Part shown: one piece after another, positions 1 through 8,180 of the stretch
Numbering within the stretch: position 1 is the first letter of the stretch
How the letters are laid out: the number at the start of each line of letters is the position of its first letter
DNA from: Youngiibacter fragilis 232.1
GTDB lineage: Bacteria > Bacillota > Clostridia > Clostridiales > Clostridiaceae
Length of the DNA: 64,000 bases
Reading direction: 5' to 3'
Assembly (NCBI RefSeq): GCF_000495435.3
Contig: NZ_AXUN02000046.1
Coordinates: 62,001 to 126,000, forward strand
The notes under the pieces: model-generated
Told to the model about the DNA's origin: nothing
Databases searched by the model: none
Seen by the model: only the letters and a program-made list of their open reading frames with translations
Made by a program: the position numbers and the translations under genes

Positions 1-287
1 ATCTCATTGGCAAGTCCTGAGAATGCTTCGTTAGCTGAAACGAAGTCAGTTTCACAGTTGAACTCTACCATTGCTGCGCTCTTTTTGTCTTCAGATACGT
101 ATGTAGCGACTACACCTTCAGCTGCGATCCTTCCGGATTTCTTCGCTGCTGCCGCAAGTCCTCTCTCCCTCAAAACCTCAACTGCCTTCTCCATGTCTCC
201 GTTTGCTTCAGTAAGGGCCTTCTTGCAGTCCATCATTCCTGCTCCGGTCATGTCTCTGAGCTCTTTTACTGCCTGTGCACTAATCAT
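1..287 (-). CDS. tsf: Translation elongation factor Ts (N-terminal part, cut by window edge)
   Basis: EF-Ts is the guanine-nucleotide exchange factor that regenerates EF-Tu-GTP in the cytoplasm. The first 95 residues are visible: an N-terminal UBA-like three-helix domain that binds EF-Tu (about residues 1-50), then the conserved TDFV motif (about 80-83) that inserts into the EF-Tu nucleotide pocket. The gene runs off the left edge, so its stop is not seen. The start ATG at 287 has a GGAGG ribosome binding site about 7 bases upstream. It follows rpsB after 94 bases, the order conserved in nearly all bacteria, and is probably cotranscribed from the rpsB promoter. Confidence 0.97.
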   Translation of the reverse strand, partial: MISAQAVKELRDMTGAGMMDCKKALTEANGDMEKAVEVLRERGLAAAAKKSGRIAAEGVVATYVSEDKKSAAMVEFNCETDFVSANEAFSGLANE

Positions 288-348
288 TTATTTGCCTCCT
301 GACTAATTTCTTTTTTTGTCCATTAAAATATCCGGTACTAATATAAAA

Positions 349-371
349 GGTAAATGGAAAATCCACCTACC
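349..371 (-). terminator. Hairpin between rpsB and tsf, possible attenuator
   Basis: Read on the minus strand, a 10-bp stem (arms 371-362 and 358-349, two G-U pairs) closes a 3-base loop and is followed by only four T. The weak T tract suggests partial termination or mRNA processing, lowering tsf output relative to rpsB. On the plus strand the stem has two A-C mismatches but is followed by six T. Confidence 0.4.
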
Positions 372-381
372 TTTTTTCGTT

Positions 382-1083
382 TTACTCGGCCTGATCTTCT
401 CCCTGCCTAGCTTCTATTATGGCATCTGCCAGTCTGCCTGTGATAAGCTTGACAGCCCTTATTGCATCGTCGTTTCCAGGGATGACATAGTCTATCTCGT
501 CCGGATCACAGTTTGTGTCGACAATTGCAACTATTGGAATTCCAAGAGTCTTGGCTTCCGCTATGGCGATTCTTTCCTTCCTTGGGTCAACAACGAACAT
601 TGCTCCGATATTCTTGGAGTTCATGTTCTTTATTCCGCCAAGGTTCTTCTCGAGCTTATCCATTTCTGCAACAAGTGCAGCAACTTCCTTCTTTGGAAGA
701 ACTTCGAAGGTTCCATCCTCCTGCATCTTCTTGAGTGACTCAAGCCTTCCTATTCTTGTCTTTATAGTGTTGAAGTTTGTGAGCATTCCACCGAGCCATC
801 TGTTGTTGACGAAGTGCATTCCTGCCCTTGCTGCCTCTTCCTGTATAGCTTCCTGTGCCTGCTTCTTTGTTCCAACGAAAAGAATGTCCTTGCCTTCAGC
901 TGCGACTTCCTTAACGAAGTTATAAGCCTCGTCAACCTTCTTCACAGTCTTCTGCAGGTCTATTATGTAGATCCCGTTCCTCTCTGTGAAAATGTACGGA
1001 GCCATTTTGGGGTTCCATCTCCTTGTCTGGTGTCCGAAATGGACTCCAGCCTCGAGGAGCTGCTTCATTGAAATTACTGCCAT
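382..1083 (-). CDS. rpsB: 30S ribosomal protein S2
   Basis: S2 sits on the back of the 30S subunit between head and body and is needed for S1 recruitment and initiation. The 233-residue product has the usual length and the family signatures: an N-terminal [19 protein letters not shown] stretch, then [19 protein letters not shown], and the central coiled-coil hairpin (about 105-150) before the C-terminal [13 protein letters not shown] and VDTNCDP motifs. The start has an AGGAGG site 8 bases upstream. It is preceded by its own vegetative promoter (1194-1222) and followed by tsf. Confidence 0.99.
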   Translation of the reverse strand: MAVISMKQLLEAGVHFGHQTRRWNPKMAPYIFTERNGIYIIDLQKTVKKVDEAYNFVKEVAAEGKDILFVGTKKQAQEAIQEEAARAGMHFVNNRWLGGMLTNFNTIKTRIGRLESLKKMQEDGTFEVLPKKEVAALVAEMDKLEKNLGGIKNMNSKNIGAMFVVDPRKERIAIAEAKTLGIPIVAIVDTNCDPDEIDYVIPGNDDAIRAVKLITGRLADAIIEARQGEDQAE

Positions 1084-1193
1084 TTTTTGTTACCTCCTGG
1101 TTTTTTAACTTCCACGGCCATCATCTTTAAGTAGAACCTCTTCCAAGGCACCATTACTAAAATCAGGACGTGTGTTTATTTTTATCCTCAAGT

Positions 1194-1222
1194 ATTGTAC
1201 CATATGCACCTAAGTCTCGCAA
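1194..1222 (-). promoter_or_regulatory. rpsB-tsf promoter
   Basis: Minus strand -35 TTGCGA (1222-1217), 17-bp spacer, -10 TACAAT (1199-1194). This predicts a leader of about 105 nt before the rpsB start at 1083, long enough for r-protein feedback control, although I recognise no known S2 leader fold. Confidence 0.65.
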
Positions 1223-1229
1223 TAGGCAA

Positions 1230-1250
1230 GTCCAGTGAATGTCCAGTGAA
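1230..1250. repeat. Short tandem repeat upstream of the rpsB promoter
   Basis: The 10-mer GTCCAGTGAA occurs twice, at 1230-1239 and 1241-1250, an 11-bp period (one helical turn). It ends 8 bp upstream of the rpsB -35. It could be a two-site protein-binding element or chance. Confidence 0.5.
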
Positions 1251-1305
1251 ATTGCATCGGGGAAAATTAGCTGAAATATGCCGACAATACGTCAGATTGA
1301 CTTCT

Positions 1306-1749
1306 TCAGAGATTTACGACCTCAGATCCTTCAAATATTTCAGCAATATAGTCTGCAACTACGCTGCGATGACACTCCCTGTGATCCTCTTCGCTGCAGA
1401 GAAGGCATATCCCATCCATCATCCCTGCATACTCATCGATGAGTACCTGCTTCATGTCCCTTTCACCAAGGGTCTCACGAAACTTAAGCCCAAACTGCTC
1501 CATGCTCAGTTTTTTTGCTTTCCGGTCTTCAAACAGACCTTCATCAGGTGCGAACCTGACATCATGCCTGTATCCTATACCAAGCAGCTCTTCAGTAAAG
1601 TATCTAAGGTCATCACCCTTGGCAAATCCGGCAAGCTGTGAAGTGTTCCTGAGCCTTATGTCCAGAAGAAACCTTACATCATGGTTGCGAAGCAGTTCAA
1701 AAAAGGTTTCAGCGGACTTCCTGTTTGACCCGATGGTGAATATCCTCAT
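1306..1749 (-). CDS. DUF488 family protein
   Basis: This 147-residue protein matches the DUF488 family: N-terminal FTIGSN motif, central VDEGLF-like segment (FAPDEGLF), and C-terminal LLCSEEDHRECHRS stretch carrying the family's conserved Cys and the CHR motif near residue 125. The biochemical role is not established. The start ATG at 1749 has a GGAGGTGG site 8 bases upstream. The gene sits between codY and rpsB, which are usually neighbours in Clostridia, so it looks like a small insertion. A GC-rich hairpin separates it from codY, so it is probably expressed by readthrough. Family assignment is firm, function is unknown. Confidence 0.85.
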   Translation of the reverse strand: MRIFTIGSNRKSAETFFELLRNHDVRFLLDIRLRNTSQLAGFAKGDDLRYFTEELLGIGYRHDVRFAPDEGLFEDRKAKKLSMEQFGLKFRETLGERDMKQVLIDEYAGMMDGICLLCSEEDHRECHRSVVADYIAEIFEGSEVVNL

Positions 1750-1772
1750 CCAGTTCCACCTCCTGAGGCTTC

Positions 1773-1805
1773 AAGCCCGGCCGAAGATTGCTTCAGGCCG
1801 GGCTT
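1773..1805 (-). terminator. Hairpin after codY
   Basis: Perfect 10-bp inverted repeat AAGCCCGGCC / GGCCGGGCTT (1773-1782, 1796-1805) with a 13-base loop, 26 bases past the codY stop. There is no T tract on the minus strand, so termination into the DUF488 gene is probably incomplete; the hairpin may instead protect the codY 3' end. Confidence 0.5.
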
Positions 1806-1831
1806 TACGATCAGACGATCAGAGTCATTCC

Positions 1832-2608
1832 TTATTTCTTGTCAATCCCAAGCCTGTCAAGAAGCTTGTCATTCAGGATAGTGATCCTGGTACCCTTCAT
1901 CCCAAGCGACCTGGACTTTATTACACCAGCGCTTTCAAATTTCCTGAGCGCATTGACGATTACCGACCTGGTTATTCCGACCTTGTCTGCAATCCTGGAT
2001 GCAACGAGGAGTCCTTCATTGCCGTCCAGCTCCCTGAATATGTGGTTTACCGCTTCCCTCTCACTGTAGGAAAGAGTATCGATCGCAAGCTCGACAACTG
2101 CTGTCTTCCTCAGGTCCTCTTCGATCTCTATCTGCTTTGACCTCAGTATCTCAAGACCTATTATGGTTGCTGAATACTCTGCAAGTACAAGGTCGTCGTC
2201 ATCGAACGGCGCAAGGATACTTACAAGTATGAGAGTTCCGAGTCTTTCTCTGTTTCCGTTTATAGGTACTATGGTCGTATACTTCGACTGATTGTCGTAC
2301 TCCTTCTCGAAGTTCAGAACTTCCCTGTCGCCGGGTTCGAGATTCGAAAGAGTCTCGCTAACCTTGAGAAGAGTTTCATTGTACGATTCGCTGAACCTTT
2401 TCTCATCCAGAATGTATGAGAACTCATCATTTGTTGTGAAGGCATTCCTGAGATTGAGACCAAGTATCTTGCCCCTTCTTGATACGACATAGACATCTGA
2501 TTCAAGCTCTTCGCTAAGGATATGGCAGATGTCGTCAAAAACTACGGGATCGGTACCTGATTTCTGAAGGATCTTGTTGAGCTTCCTTGTTTTGTTTAGC
2601 AGTGACAT
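1832..2608 (-). CDS. codY: GTP- and branched-chain-amino-acid-sensing global repressor CodY
   Basis: CodY represses nutrient-acquisition, biosynthesis and often virulence or sporulation genes when Ile/Leu/Val and GTP are plentiful. The 258-residue protein has an N-terminal GAF domain (about 1-150, effector binding), a linker helix, and a C-terminal winged helix-turn-helix with the near-invariant segment [19 protein letters not shown] followed by RKFESAG and the wing GMKGTRI. The ATG at 2608 is chosen because GGAGG lies 8 bases upstream; an in-frame ATG five codons earlier lacks a site. It lies downstream of topA but after a strong terminator, so it needs its own promoter in the AT-rich region 2620-2820. 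Confidence 0.98.
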   Translation of the reverse strand: MSLLNKTRKLNKILQKSGTDPVVFDDICHILSEELESDVYVVSRRGKILGLNLRNAFTTNDEFSYILDEKRFSESYNETLLKVSETLSNLEPGDREVLNFEKEYDNQSKYTTIVPINGNRERLGTLILVSILAPFDDDDLVLAEYSATIIGLEILRSKQIEIEEDLRKTAVVELAIDTLSYSEREAVNHIFRELDGNEGLLVASRIADKVGITRSVIVNALRKFESAGVIKSRSLGMKGTRITILNDKLLDRLGIDKK

Positions 2609-2641
2609 GTGGGACCTCCTCAAACAAATCTCATGATTTAC

Positions 2642-2656
2642 AATAATTAGAAAATT
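2642..2656. promoter_or_regulatory. Candidate CodY box upstream of codY
   Basis: The 15-mer AATAATTAGAAAATT differs at 3 positions from the palindromic CodY consensus AATTTTCWGAAAATT. It lies 34-48 bases upstream of the codY start. A 13-bp perfect palindrome TAGAATTATTCTA follows at 2657-2669. Autorepression is plausible, but this AT-rich region makes chance matches easier. Confidence 0.4.
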
Positions 2657-2819
2657 TAGAATTATTCTAGATTCCTTAAAAATAATAACATATTATCAAA
2701 TAATATACAATGCATTATTTTATATTGGCCTTGATTTTCAGTAATATTCATTCACTATCCAAAAATTTGGAATTGTTCAGATGAAGTACGAATTAACTCT
2801 TGCGTCAAATTTTGTGCAC

Positions 2820-2847
2820 AAAAATAGGACGGTTAACCCGTCCTATT
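2820..2847 (-). terminator. topA terminator
   Basis: Minus strand 10-bp perfect stem AATAGGACGG / CCGTCCTATT (arms 2847-2838 and 2832-2823, 5-base loop) running into a run of five T (2824-2820). It lies just past the topA stop at 2850. Confidence 0.85.
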
Positions 2848-2849
2848 CC

Positions 2850-4928
2850 TTACTTCTCCAACTTCACCTTGTTCTTGCAGGTCTCAACGGAGCATTCGAG
2901 ATATGCCCCATCCTTCTTGGTGTATTTCTTGTACTGCAATCCACCGCAAACCGCGCACTTTTCCTTGACCGGCTCATACCAGCTGACAAAGTCACATTCA
3001 GGATATCTTGAACAGCCGTAGAACCGCCTGCCCTTCCTGGATTTTCTTGCGAGCACTTCACCAACGCTGCATTTAGGGCATGGAACATCCAGTTTTTCAA
3101 CTATAGGTTTAGTGTTGGTACATTCAGGGTAGCCCGAACAAGCGAGGAACTTGCCAAACCGGCCGTTCTTTATAACGAAGTGCTTTCCGCATTTTTCGCA
3201 TATTTCATCGGTGACCTCATCCTCTATTGTGATCTTGGACACCTTGCTCTCAGCTTCCTCAATATCCTTTTTCAGTGGAATGTAGAAGCTTTCAACCACA
3301 TCAGTCCACTTTGTTCCGCCTTCCTCTATAAGGTCCAGCTTCTCCTCTATGGAGGCAGTGAATTCAACATCGACAACATCCTTGAAATGCTCTGACATTA
3401 TCGAGTTGACTATCTTGCCAAGCTCAGTCGGAAGAAGGTTCTTCTTCTCCCTTTCAACATACTGCCTGTCGAGAAGTGTCGATATGGTAGGTGCATATGT
3501 AGAAGGTCTTCCGATCCCCATTTCCTCCAGGGTCTTAACGAACGAAGCCTCAGTGAACCTTGGAGGCGGCTGCGTAAAGTGCTGTTCAGGCAGCACCTTT
3601 TCCCTTTTCAGGATATCTCCTTCAGCAAGGTCAGGGATCATGGTATTCTCTTCCTCATCATCGTTCTTGTATTCATACAGCTTCATGAAGCCATCGAACG
3701 CGACAGATGAGCCGCTTGCCCTCAGGGTATAGCTGCCGTTTTCAACCTCAAGGCTTACTGTATCTATCTTTGCAGATTCCATCTGGCTTGCCAGGAACCT
3801 TTCCCAAATCAGTCTGTAAAGCTTCAGTTCTTCATCCTTCAGGCTTCCCTTAACCACATCAGGTGTAAGCGAAACATTGGATGGCCTTATCGCTTCATGC
3901 GCATCCTGGGCGCCCTTCTTACCCTTGTACGTCTTGGGGACTGCAGGGTAGTATTCAGGACCGAAGGCATCCAGTATGAACTCCCTTGCCATGGCCTGAG
4001 CCTCATTTGATACCCTAACTGAATCAGTTCTCATGTATGTTATGAGCCCTACAGTTCCATGACCCTTGACATCGACTCCCTCATAAAGCCTCTGGGCGAT
4101 TCCCATAGTCCTTTTTGTCTGGAAGTTAAGTCTTCTTGATGCTTCCTGCTGGAGGGTGGAGGTTATGAATGGCGGAAGCGGATTCTTTGCCTTCTGACCC
4201 TTCTTAAGGCTTTTTACCCTGAATTCGCCTTTTTCAAGCTCCTTTGTGATAGCCTCGGCTTCCTTCGCATTTGAAATCTCGACCTTCTTGCCATCCTTTG
4301 TGGAAAGCCTTGTCCTGATCTTCTTTGCAGCTTTCGCCAGAAGAGCATCAATAGTCCAGTACTCCCGGCTTTCAAAGTTCCCAATCTCAGTCTCCCTGTC
4401 GCAAATGAGCTTCAGAGCAGCGGATTGCACCCTGCCTGCACTTAGGCCCCATTTGACATTTTTCCATAGTATCGGGCTTATCTCATATCCCACAAGCCTG
4501 TCAAGGATCCTTCTGGCCTGCTGGGCATCGAAAAGGTCCTCGTTTATCGGCCTTGCATGCTTTATGGAATTCTTTACTGCATCCTTGGTGATCTCATTGA
4601 ACTCGATCCTTACCTTCTGCTTCGGATCAAGCTTCAGGATCTCGGCAAGATGATAGCTTATGGCCTCACCTTCACGGTCAGGGTCAGTTGCGAGATATAC
4701 GATGTCTGACTTCTTTGCCTGCTTCTTCAGGGTGTCGATCAGATCACCCTTACCCCTGATCGTTATGTACTTCGGCTCGAAATTATTGTCTACATTCACT
4801 CCAAGCTGACTCTTAGGGAGATCCCTGATATGTCCCATGGACGCTTCGACGACATAGTCCTTGCCCAGATATTTCTTTATGGTCTTGGCTTTCGCCGGTG
4901 ATTCAACTATGACGAGTTTCTGGCTCAT
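2850..4928 (-). CDS. topA: DNA topoisomerase I
   Basis: Type IA topoisomerase that relaxes negative supercoils through a 5'-phosphotyrosine intermediate. The 692-residue protein has an N-terminal Toprim domain (LVIVESPAKAKTIKKYLG, then DPDREGEAI at about 82-90), the catalytic Tyr in GLITYMRTDSV (about Tyr298), and three C-terminal four-Cys zinc ribbons (starting CEKCGKHF, CPKCSVGEV and CAVCGGLQY; the last ends CSVETC). The start at 4928 gives the family N-terminus and has an AGGGG site; in-frame ATGs upstream would add unrelated residues. It has its own strong promoter (5008-5036), so it is uncoupled from dprA upstream. The order dprA-topA-codY is conserved in Firmicutes. Confidence 0.98.
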   Translation of the reverse strand: MSQKLVIVESPAKAKTIKKYLGKDYVVEASMGHIRDLPKSQLGVNVDNNFEPKYITIRGKGDLIDTLKKQAKKSDIVYLATDPDREGEAISYHLAEILKLDPKQKVRIEFNEITKDAVKNSIKHARPINEDLFDAQQARRILDRLVGYEISPILWKNVKWGLSAGRVQSAALKLICDRETEIGNFESREYWTIDALLAKAAKKIRTRLSTKDGKKVEISNAKEAEAITKELEKGEFRVKSLKKGQKAKNPLPPFITSTLQQEASRRLNFQTKRTMGIAQRLYEGVDVKGHGTVGLITYMRTDSVRVSNEAQAMAREFILDAFGPEYYPAVPKTYKGKKGAQDAHEAIRPSNVSLTPDVVKGSLKDEELKLYRLIWERFLASQMESAKIDTVSLEVENGSYTLRASGSSVAFDGFMKLYEYKNDDEEENTMIPDLAEGDILKREKVLPEQHFTQPPPRFTEASFVKTLEEMGIGRPSTYAPTISTLLDRQYVEREKKNLLPTELGKIVNSIMSEHFKDVVDVEFTASIEEKLDLIEEGGTKWTDVVESFYIPLKKDIEEAESKVSKITIEDEVTDEICEKCGKHFVIKNGRFGKFLACSGYPECTNTKPIVEKLDVPCPKCSVGEVLARKSRKGRRFYGCSRYPECDFVSWYEPVKEKCAVCGGLQYKKYTKKDGAYLECSVETCKNKVKLEK

Positions 4929-4977
4929 TCGTTTCCCCTTTGTCCTGTCCATGGCATTTACGACAGCAAGTTTGCTA

Positions 4978-4995
4978 GCGATATCGGAATATCGC
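4978..4995 (-). other. Hairpin at the 5' end of the topA leader
   Basis: Perfect inverted repeat GCGATAT / ATATCGC with a 4-base loop. It starts about 6 nt after the transcription start predicted from the topA promoter, so it would form a 5'-terminal hairpin in the mRNA. Confidence 0.55.
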
Positions 4996-5007
4996 AATTT
5001 ATTCCAT

Positions 5008-5036
5008 ATTCTATACCATGGTTTCAAAATTGTCAA
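5008..5036 (-). promoter_or_regulatory. topA promoter
   Basis: Minus strand -35 TTGACA (5036-5031, perfect consensus), 17-bp spacer, -10 TAGAAT (5013-5008). It lies in the 118-bp gap after dprA. Confidence 0.85.
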
Positions 5037-5046
5037 AAATATGGCA

Positions 5047-6048
5047 TTATCTTTTTCTGAAAATTATTCTGGAATCTCCAGCTGATTCTACAATGAAGGG
5101 CTTATCAGTCATCTGTATATTGCTTTCGAAGGTTTCCTGCTTCAATCCGGTGATCCTTGAAAGGAAGGACTTTTCGACAGGGATTCCCAGAAGCCCTAAG
5201 TCCTCCAGTCTCCAGCCCACACATCCCGGGTCAGCTGAAATCATGTCCAGGACGAGCTCAGAAGGATGAGACAGAAGCCTTGCACCCATCTGTATCAGCT
5301 GATGGACTCCCTTCGAACCTTCACTTCTGATGTCTCCTGGAACCGCATAAACCCTCCTGTTCCACTCCTCCGCATATGCCGCTGTATGAAGGCTTCCGCT
5401 CTTCTCCCTGGCCTCAGCAACAACCACAGCTGAAGCCAAGGCCGCAATTATCCTGTTCCTCATTGGGAAGGTCCATTTTTTCGGCTTGAATCCGGGGGGA
5501 TATTCGCTTAACAGCACTCCATTTTCAGCAATCAGACTGAAGAGCCTCCTGTTTTCGGACGGATAGGCTACATCCACACCACAGCCAAGTATGCACGCTG
5601 TTTTCCCTTCATTATATAAAGCTGCGAGGTGTGCTTCAGAGTCCACTCCCCTCGCACCTCCTGACACAACACAGGCTCCCAGCCGCGACACCGCGGAGGA
5701 TGTCGCCCTTGCTGCAAACCTTCCATATTCTGAGCAGTCCCTTGAACCGACTATCGCGATACATGGCCTGTAAAGGAGTGAAAGGTCCCCCCTGTAGTAC
5801 AGGACCATGGGAGGGGATTCCATCCTGTAAAGCTGCTCTGGATATTCTGAATCACCCACTGCAGCTACCTTTGCTCCAGCCTTCGTTATCATATCCAGAG
5901 CATCCTGATAGTCCCTCACGCCTGACCTTCCCAGGTATGGGGCACGGCCCTCCATTATGAGCCTTTCCTTCTCAGCATAAGGGACTGACGACAGAGCGAT
6001 CGATAGCCGTATACCTCTGTCTAGAGACCTTGCGGATTCCCTGTCCAT
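5047..6048 (-). CDS. dprA: DNA-processing protein DprA (Smf)
   Basis: DprA binds incoming single-stranded DNA and loads RecA during natural transformation. The 333-residue protein has the Rossmann-like DprA core: AIVGSRDCSEYGR, VSGGARGVDSEAH, the GCGVDVAYP loop, RNRIIAALASAVVVAEA and a KSGSLHTA segment, plus a C-terminal winged-helix-like domain. The ATG at 6048 is preferred: GGAGG lies 7 bases upstream, whereas the in-frame ATGs at 6054 and 6069 are too close to it or precede it. That ribosome binding site is part of a perfect inverted repeat (6053-6098), suggesting translational control. Upstream is rnhB; the yraN and comM genes usually found between them in Clostridia are missing here. Confidence 0.96.
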   Translation of the reverse strand: MDRESARSLDRGIRLSIALSSVPYAEKERLIMEGRAPYLGRSGVRDYQDALDMITKAGAKVAAVGDSEYPEQLYRMESPPMVLYYRGDLSLLYRPCIAIVGSRDCSEYGRFAARATSSAVSRLGACVVSGGARGVDSEAHLAALYNEGKTACILGCGVDVAYPSENRRLFSLIAENGVLLSEYPPGFKPKKWTFPMRNRIIAALASAVVVAEAREKSGSLHTAAYAEEWNRRVYAVPGDIRSEGSKGVHQLIQMGARLLSHPSELVLDMISADPGCVGWRLEDLGLLGIPVEKSFLSRITGLKQETFESNIQMTDKPFIVESAGDSRIIFRKR

Positions 6049-6052
6049 GAAC

Positions 6053-6098
6053 ATACCTCCTGCAAGCATGATATATCCATTATGCCTTCAGGAGGTAT
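6053..6098 (-). promoter_or_regulatory. Inverted repeat sequestering the dprA ribosome binding site
   Basis: Minus strand arms ATACCTCCTG (6098-6089) and CAGGAGGTAT (6062-6053) are perfectly complementary over 10 bp with a 26-base loop. The downstream arm contains the whole dprA Shine-Dalgarno and ends 4 bases before the start codon at 6048. The upstream arm resembles the 16S anti-Shine-Dalgarno. The fold would block dprA translation until opened. Confidence 0.6.
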
Positions 6099-6108
6099 CC
6101 TTATTCAT

Positions 6109-6918
6109 TCATGTTGTTTTTTCAAGTATGGATGTCAGGAAGCTCATCCTGTGGATCGGACAGGGACCCAGCCTTTTCAGCGCATCTATATGCACCTGAC
6201 TCCCGTAGCCCACGTTTGAATCGAAGCCATAATCAGGATAGTACTGGTGTATGTTCTCCATTATCCTGTCCCTGTGGACCTTAGCAATTATCGAAGCACA
6301 AGCTATCGCTGCGCTCTTCGTATCTCCCTTTATGACAGGGGTGTTCCTTCCTCGGAAGTCCTTTATGGGATATCCGTCAGAAAGCACCATGTCTACCTTT
6401 ATCGGAATCTGCCTCAATGACCCCCTGAACACCTCATGGTTGCAATAGGATATACCGACCCTGTCAATGTCAAGGTTGCTCATCTCATAGATTGCATAGG
6501 CTTCAGCCTGTTCCATGATTTTCTCGAAAAGTTCTTCCCTCTTCTTCCTTGAAAGCTTCTTCGAGTCATTTATCTCAAGTATCAGGGAACTATCCAAACT
6601 GTCCGTCCTGAGTACTACCGCGGCACCGACTATTGGTCCGGCAAGGGGACCCCTTCCAACTTCATCGACACCTGCCACAAGATTGCCAAACTTAGCGTCA
6701 AAGTCATATAGAGCCCTTACACGTGCAATTTCCGCAGAAATCCTGTTCTCTTCCCTTGTTATGGAGCTGCAGAGGGCCCTCACTGAAGACCTGGTATCAC
6801 TGCCAAGGACATGCAGCCAGTAGTCCCTTTCCTCAAGCAGCTGACTGAGGTTTTCCTTCACGAACCTTGAGACTTCAGAAGCCTTCATGGTGCCTATTCC
6901 ATCACTCATCCTGTTCAT
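6109..6918 (-). CDS. rnhB: Ribonuclease HII
   Basis: RNase HII cleaves RNA in RNA-DNA hybrids and starts removal of single ribonucleotides misincorporated in DNA. The 269-residue protein has an N-terminal extension (about 75 residues, helical) of the type seen in Firmicute RnhB, then the catalytic domain beginning VAGVDEVGRGPLAGP (the first D and E of the DEDD set), a third acidic residue in VLSDGYPI, and KGDTKSAAIACASIIAKVHRD. The start at 6918 has GGAGG 6 bases upstream and overlaps the rbgA stop by 17 bases, indicating translational coupling in an rbgA-rnhB-dprA operon. Confidence 0.97.
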   Translation of the reverse strand: MNRMSDGIGTMKASEVSRFVKENLSQLLEERDYWLHVLGSDTRSSVRALCSSITREENRISAEIARVRALYDFDAKFGNLVAGVDEVGRGPLAGPIVGAAVVLRTDSLDSSLILEINDSKKLSRKKREELFEKIMEQAEAYAIYEMSNLDIDRVGISYCNHEVFRGSLRQIPIKVDMVLSDGYPIKDFRGRNTPVIKGDTKSAAIACASIIAKVHRDRIMENIHQYYPDYGFDSNVGYGSQVHIDALKRLGPCPIHRMSFLTSILEKTT

Positions 6919-7768
6919 CCTCTTCCTCCGGCCACTCGAGGGTTATGTTGCCAAGCTTGTTTCCCCTGAACTCATCAAGCAGCATCACAGCAACCCTGTT
7001 GTAGTCAATTTCACCCTTTGACATTATACAGCCGCGCTTCCTTGCTATATTCTCGAGCGTCTCCAACGGGTCCTCTGAAACCGAATCAATCTTATACCTC
7101 TCTACCAGCCTGTCACCGTAATGGCTTGAAAGCCTCTCCACAAGCCTCAGGGCAAGTGTCTCGATATCCATGATCTCATCCTTGATGGCACCAGTGAATG
7201 CCAGGTGAAGGGATGTCTTCTCATCCTCGAACTTCGGCCATAGTATTCCAGGTGTATCGAGGAGCTCGATTCCATCCTTTGTTTTAATCCACTGCTTGTT
7301 CTTGGTTACGCCAGGCCTGTCGCCTACCTTTGCAATCGAAGCCTTTGCCATCTTGTTGATGAATGAGGATTTTCCGACATTTGGTATGCCTACAACCATG
7401 ACACGCATGGTGTAATTGACTATCCCCCTGTTCTTGCTCCTCTCCAGCTTTTCATGGAGAAGCTCAGTAAGTGCAGGCTTTATGGAATTAAGTCCCTGTC
7501 CGGTAAGGGAGTTCACTTCAAGGACCCTTGTCGTATCATTCTCAAGCTTCCTTATCCACCTTCTGGTGACTGAGCTTTCGGCTATATCAGCCTTGTTCAG
7601 GAGTACAAGCCTCGGTTTGTTCTTTATTATCTTGTCTACCTGAGGATTCTTTGAGGACCTGACGATCCTTGCATCCCTGATCTCTATCACAGCGTCGACC
7701 AGCTTGAGATTTTCCTCAATCTCCCTTCTTGTCTTGACCATATGGCCCGGGAACCAGTTAATTGCCAT
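6902..7768 (-). CDS. rbgA: Ribosome biogenesis GTPase RbgA (YlqF)
   Basis: RbgA drives late 50S assembly, including incorporation of L16 in Bacillus. The 288-residue protein is a circularly permuted GTPase: G4 motif NKAD comes first (about 57-60), then G1 GIPNVGKSS (about 126-134) and G3 DTPG (in ELLDTPGILWP), followed by a C-terminal RNA-binding ANTAR-like helical domain. It begins MAINWFPGHM, the family N-terminus. It lies directly after the rplS terminator with no room for a clear promoter, so it is probably reached by readthrough from the rplS transcript. Confidence 0.97.
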   Translation of the reverse strand: MAINWFPGHMVKTRREIEENLKLVDAVIEIRDARIVRSSKNPQVDKIIKNKPRLVLLNKADIAESSVTRRWIRKLENDTTRVLEVNSLTGQGLNSIKPALTELLHEKLERSKNRGIVNYTMRVMVVGIPNVGKSSFINKMAKASIAKVGDRPGVTKNKQWIKTKDGIELLDTPGILWPKFEDEKTSLHLAFTGAIKDEIMDIETLALRLVERLSSHYGDRLVERYKIDSVSEDPLETLENIARKRGCIMSKGEIDYNRVAVMLLDEFRGNKLGNITLEWPEEEDEQDE

Positions 7769-7800
7769 GCCATCACTTCCTTTCTATCTGCGCATAAACA

Positions 7801-7825
7801 AAAAAGAGACCAAGGTCTCTTTTTC
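7801..7825 (-). terminator. rplS terminator
   Basis: Stem AAAGAGACC / GGTCTCTTT (arms 7822-7814 and 7811-7803 on the minus strand, 2-base loop) with A and T tracts on both sides, 11 bases past the rplS stop. Confidence 0.8.
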
Positions 7826-7832
7826 ATCCGGA

Positions 7833-8180
7833 TTATCTTGCTTCCTTGACCTTAGCGGCCTTTCCGACCCTGTCTCTGAGGTAGAACAGCTTAGCCCTTC
7901 TGACCCTGCCGTACCTGACCACTTCAACCTTCTCAACTGAAGGTGCATTGACTGGGAACGTCTTCTCGACGCCTACTCCGTAAGCGAGCCTTCTTACCGT
8001 GAAGTTCTCTCTTGCTCCGCCATTCTGGATCTTTGTAACAGTTCCTTCGAAGATCTGTACTCTCTCCCTGGCGCCTTCCTTGATCCTTACGTGGACCTTT
8101 ACAGTGTCTCCGACGTTGAACTCAGGAAGAGCTTCTCCTCTGAGCTGCTCGGCTTCGATAGCCTTTATCAGTTCATTCAT
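7833..8180 (-). CDS. rplS: 50S ribosomal protein L19
   Basis: L19 lies at the 30S-50S interface. The 115-residue product equals the usual length and shows the core [49 protein letters not shown] and the basic tail [20 protein letters not shown]. The ATG at 8180 is chosen over 8186 because it has GGAGGG at 8-base spacing. It is preceded by a promoter and a leader of about 70-80 nt, and ends in a strong terminator. Confidence 0.98.
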   Translation of the reverse strand: MNELIKAIEAEQLRGEALPEFNVGDTVKVHVRIKEGARERVQIFEGTVTKIQNGGARENFTVRRLAYGVGVEKTFPVNAPSVEKVEVVRYGRVRRAKLFYLRDRVGKAAKVKEAR

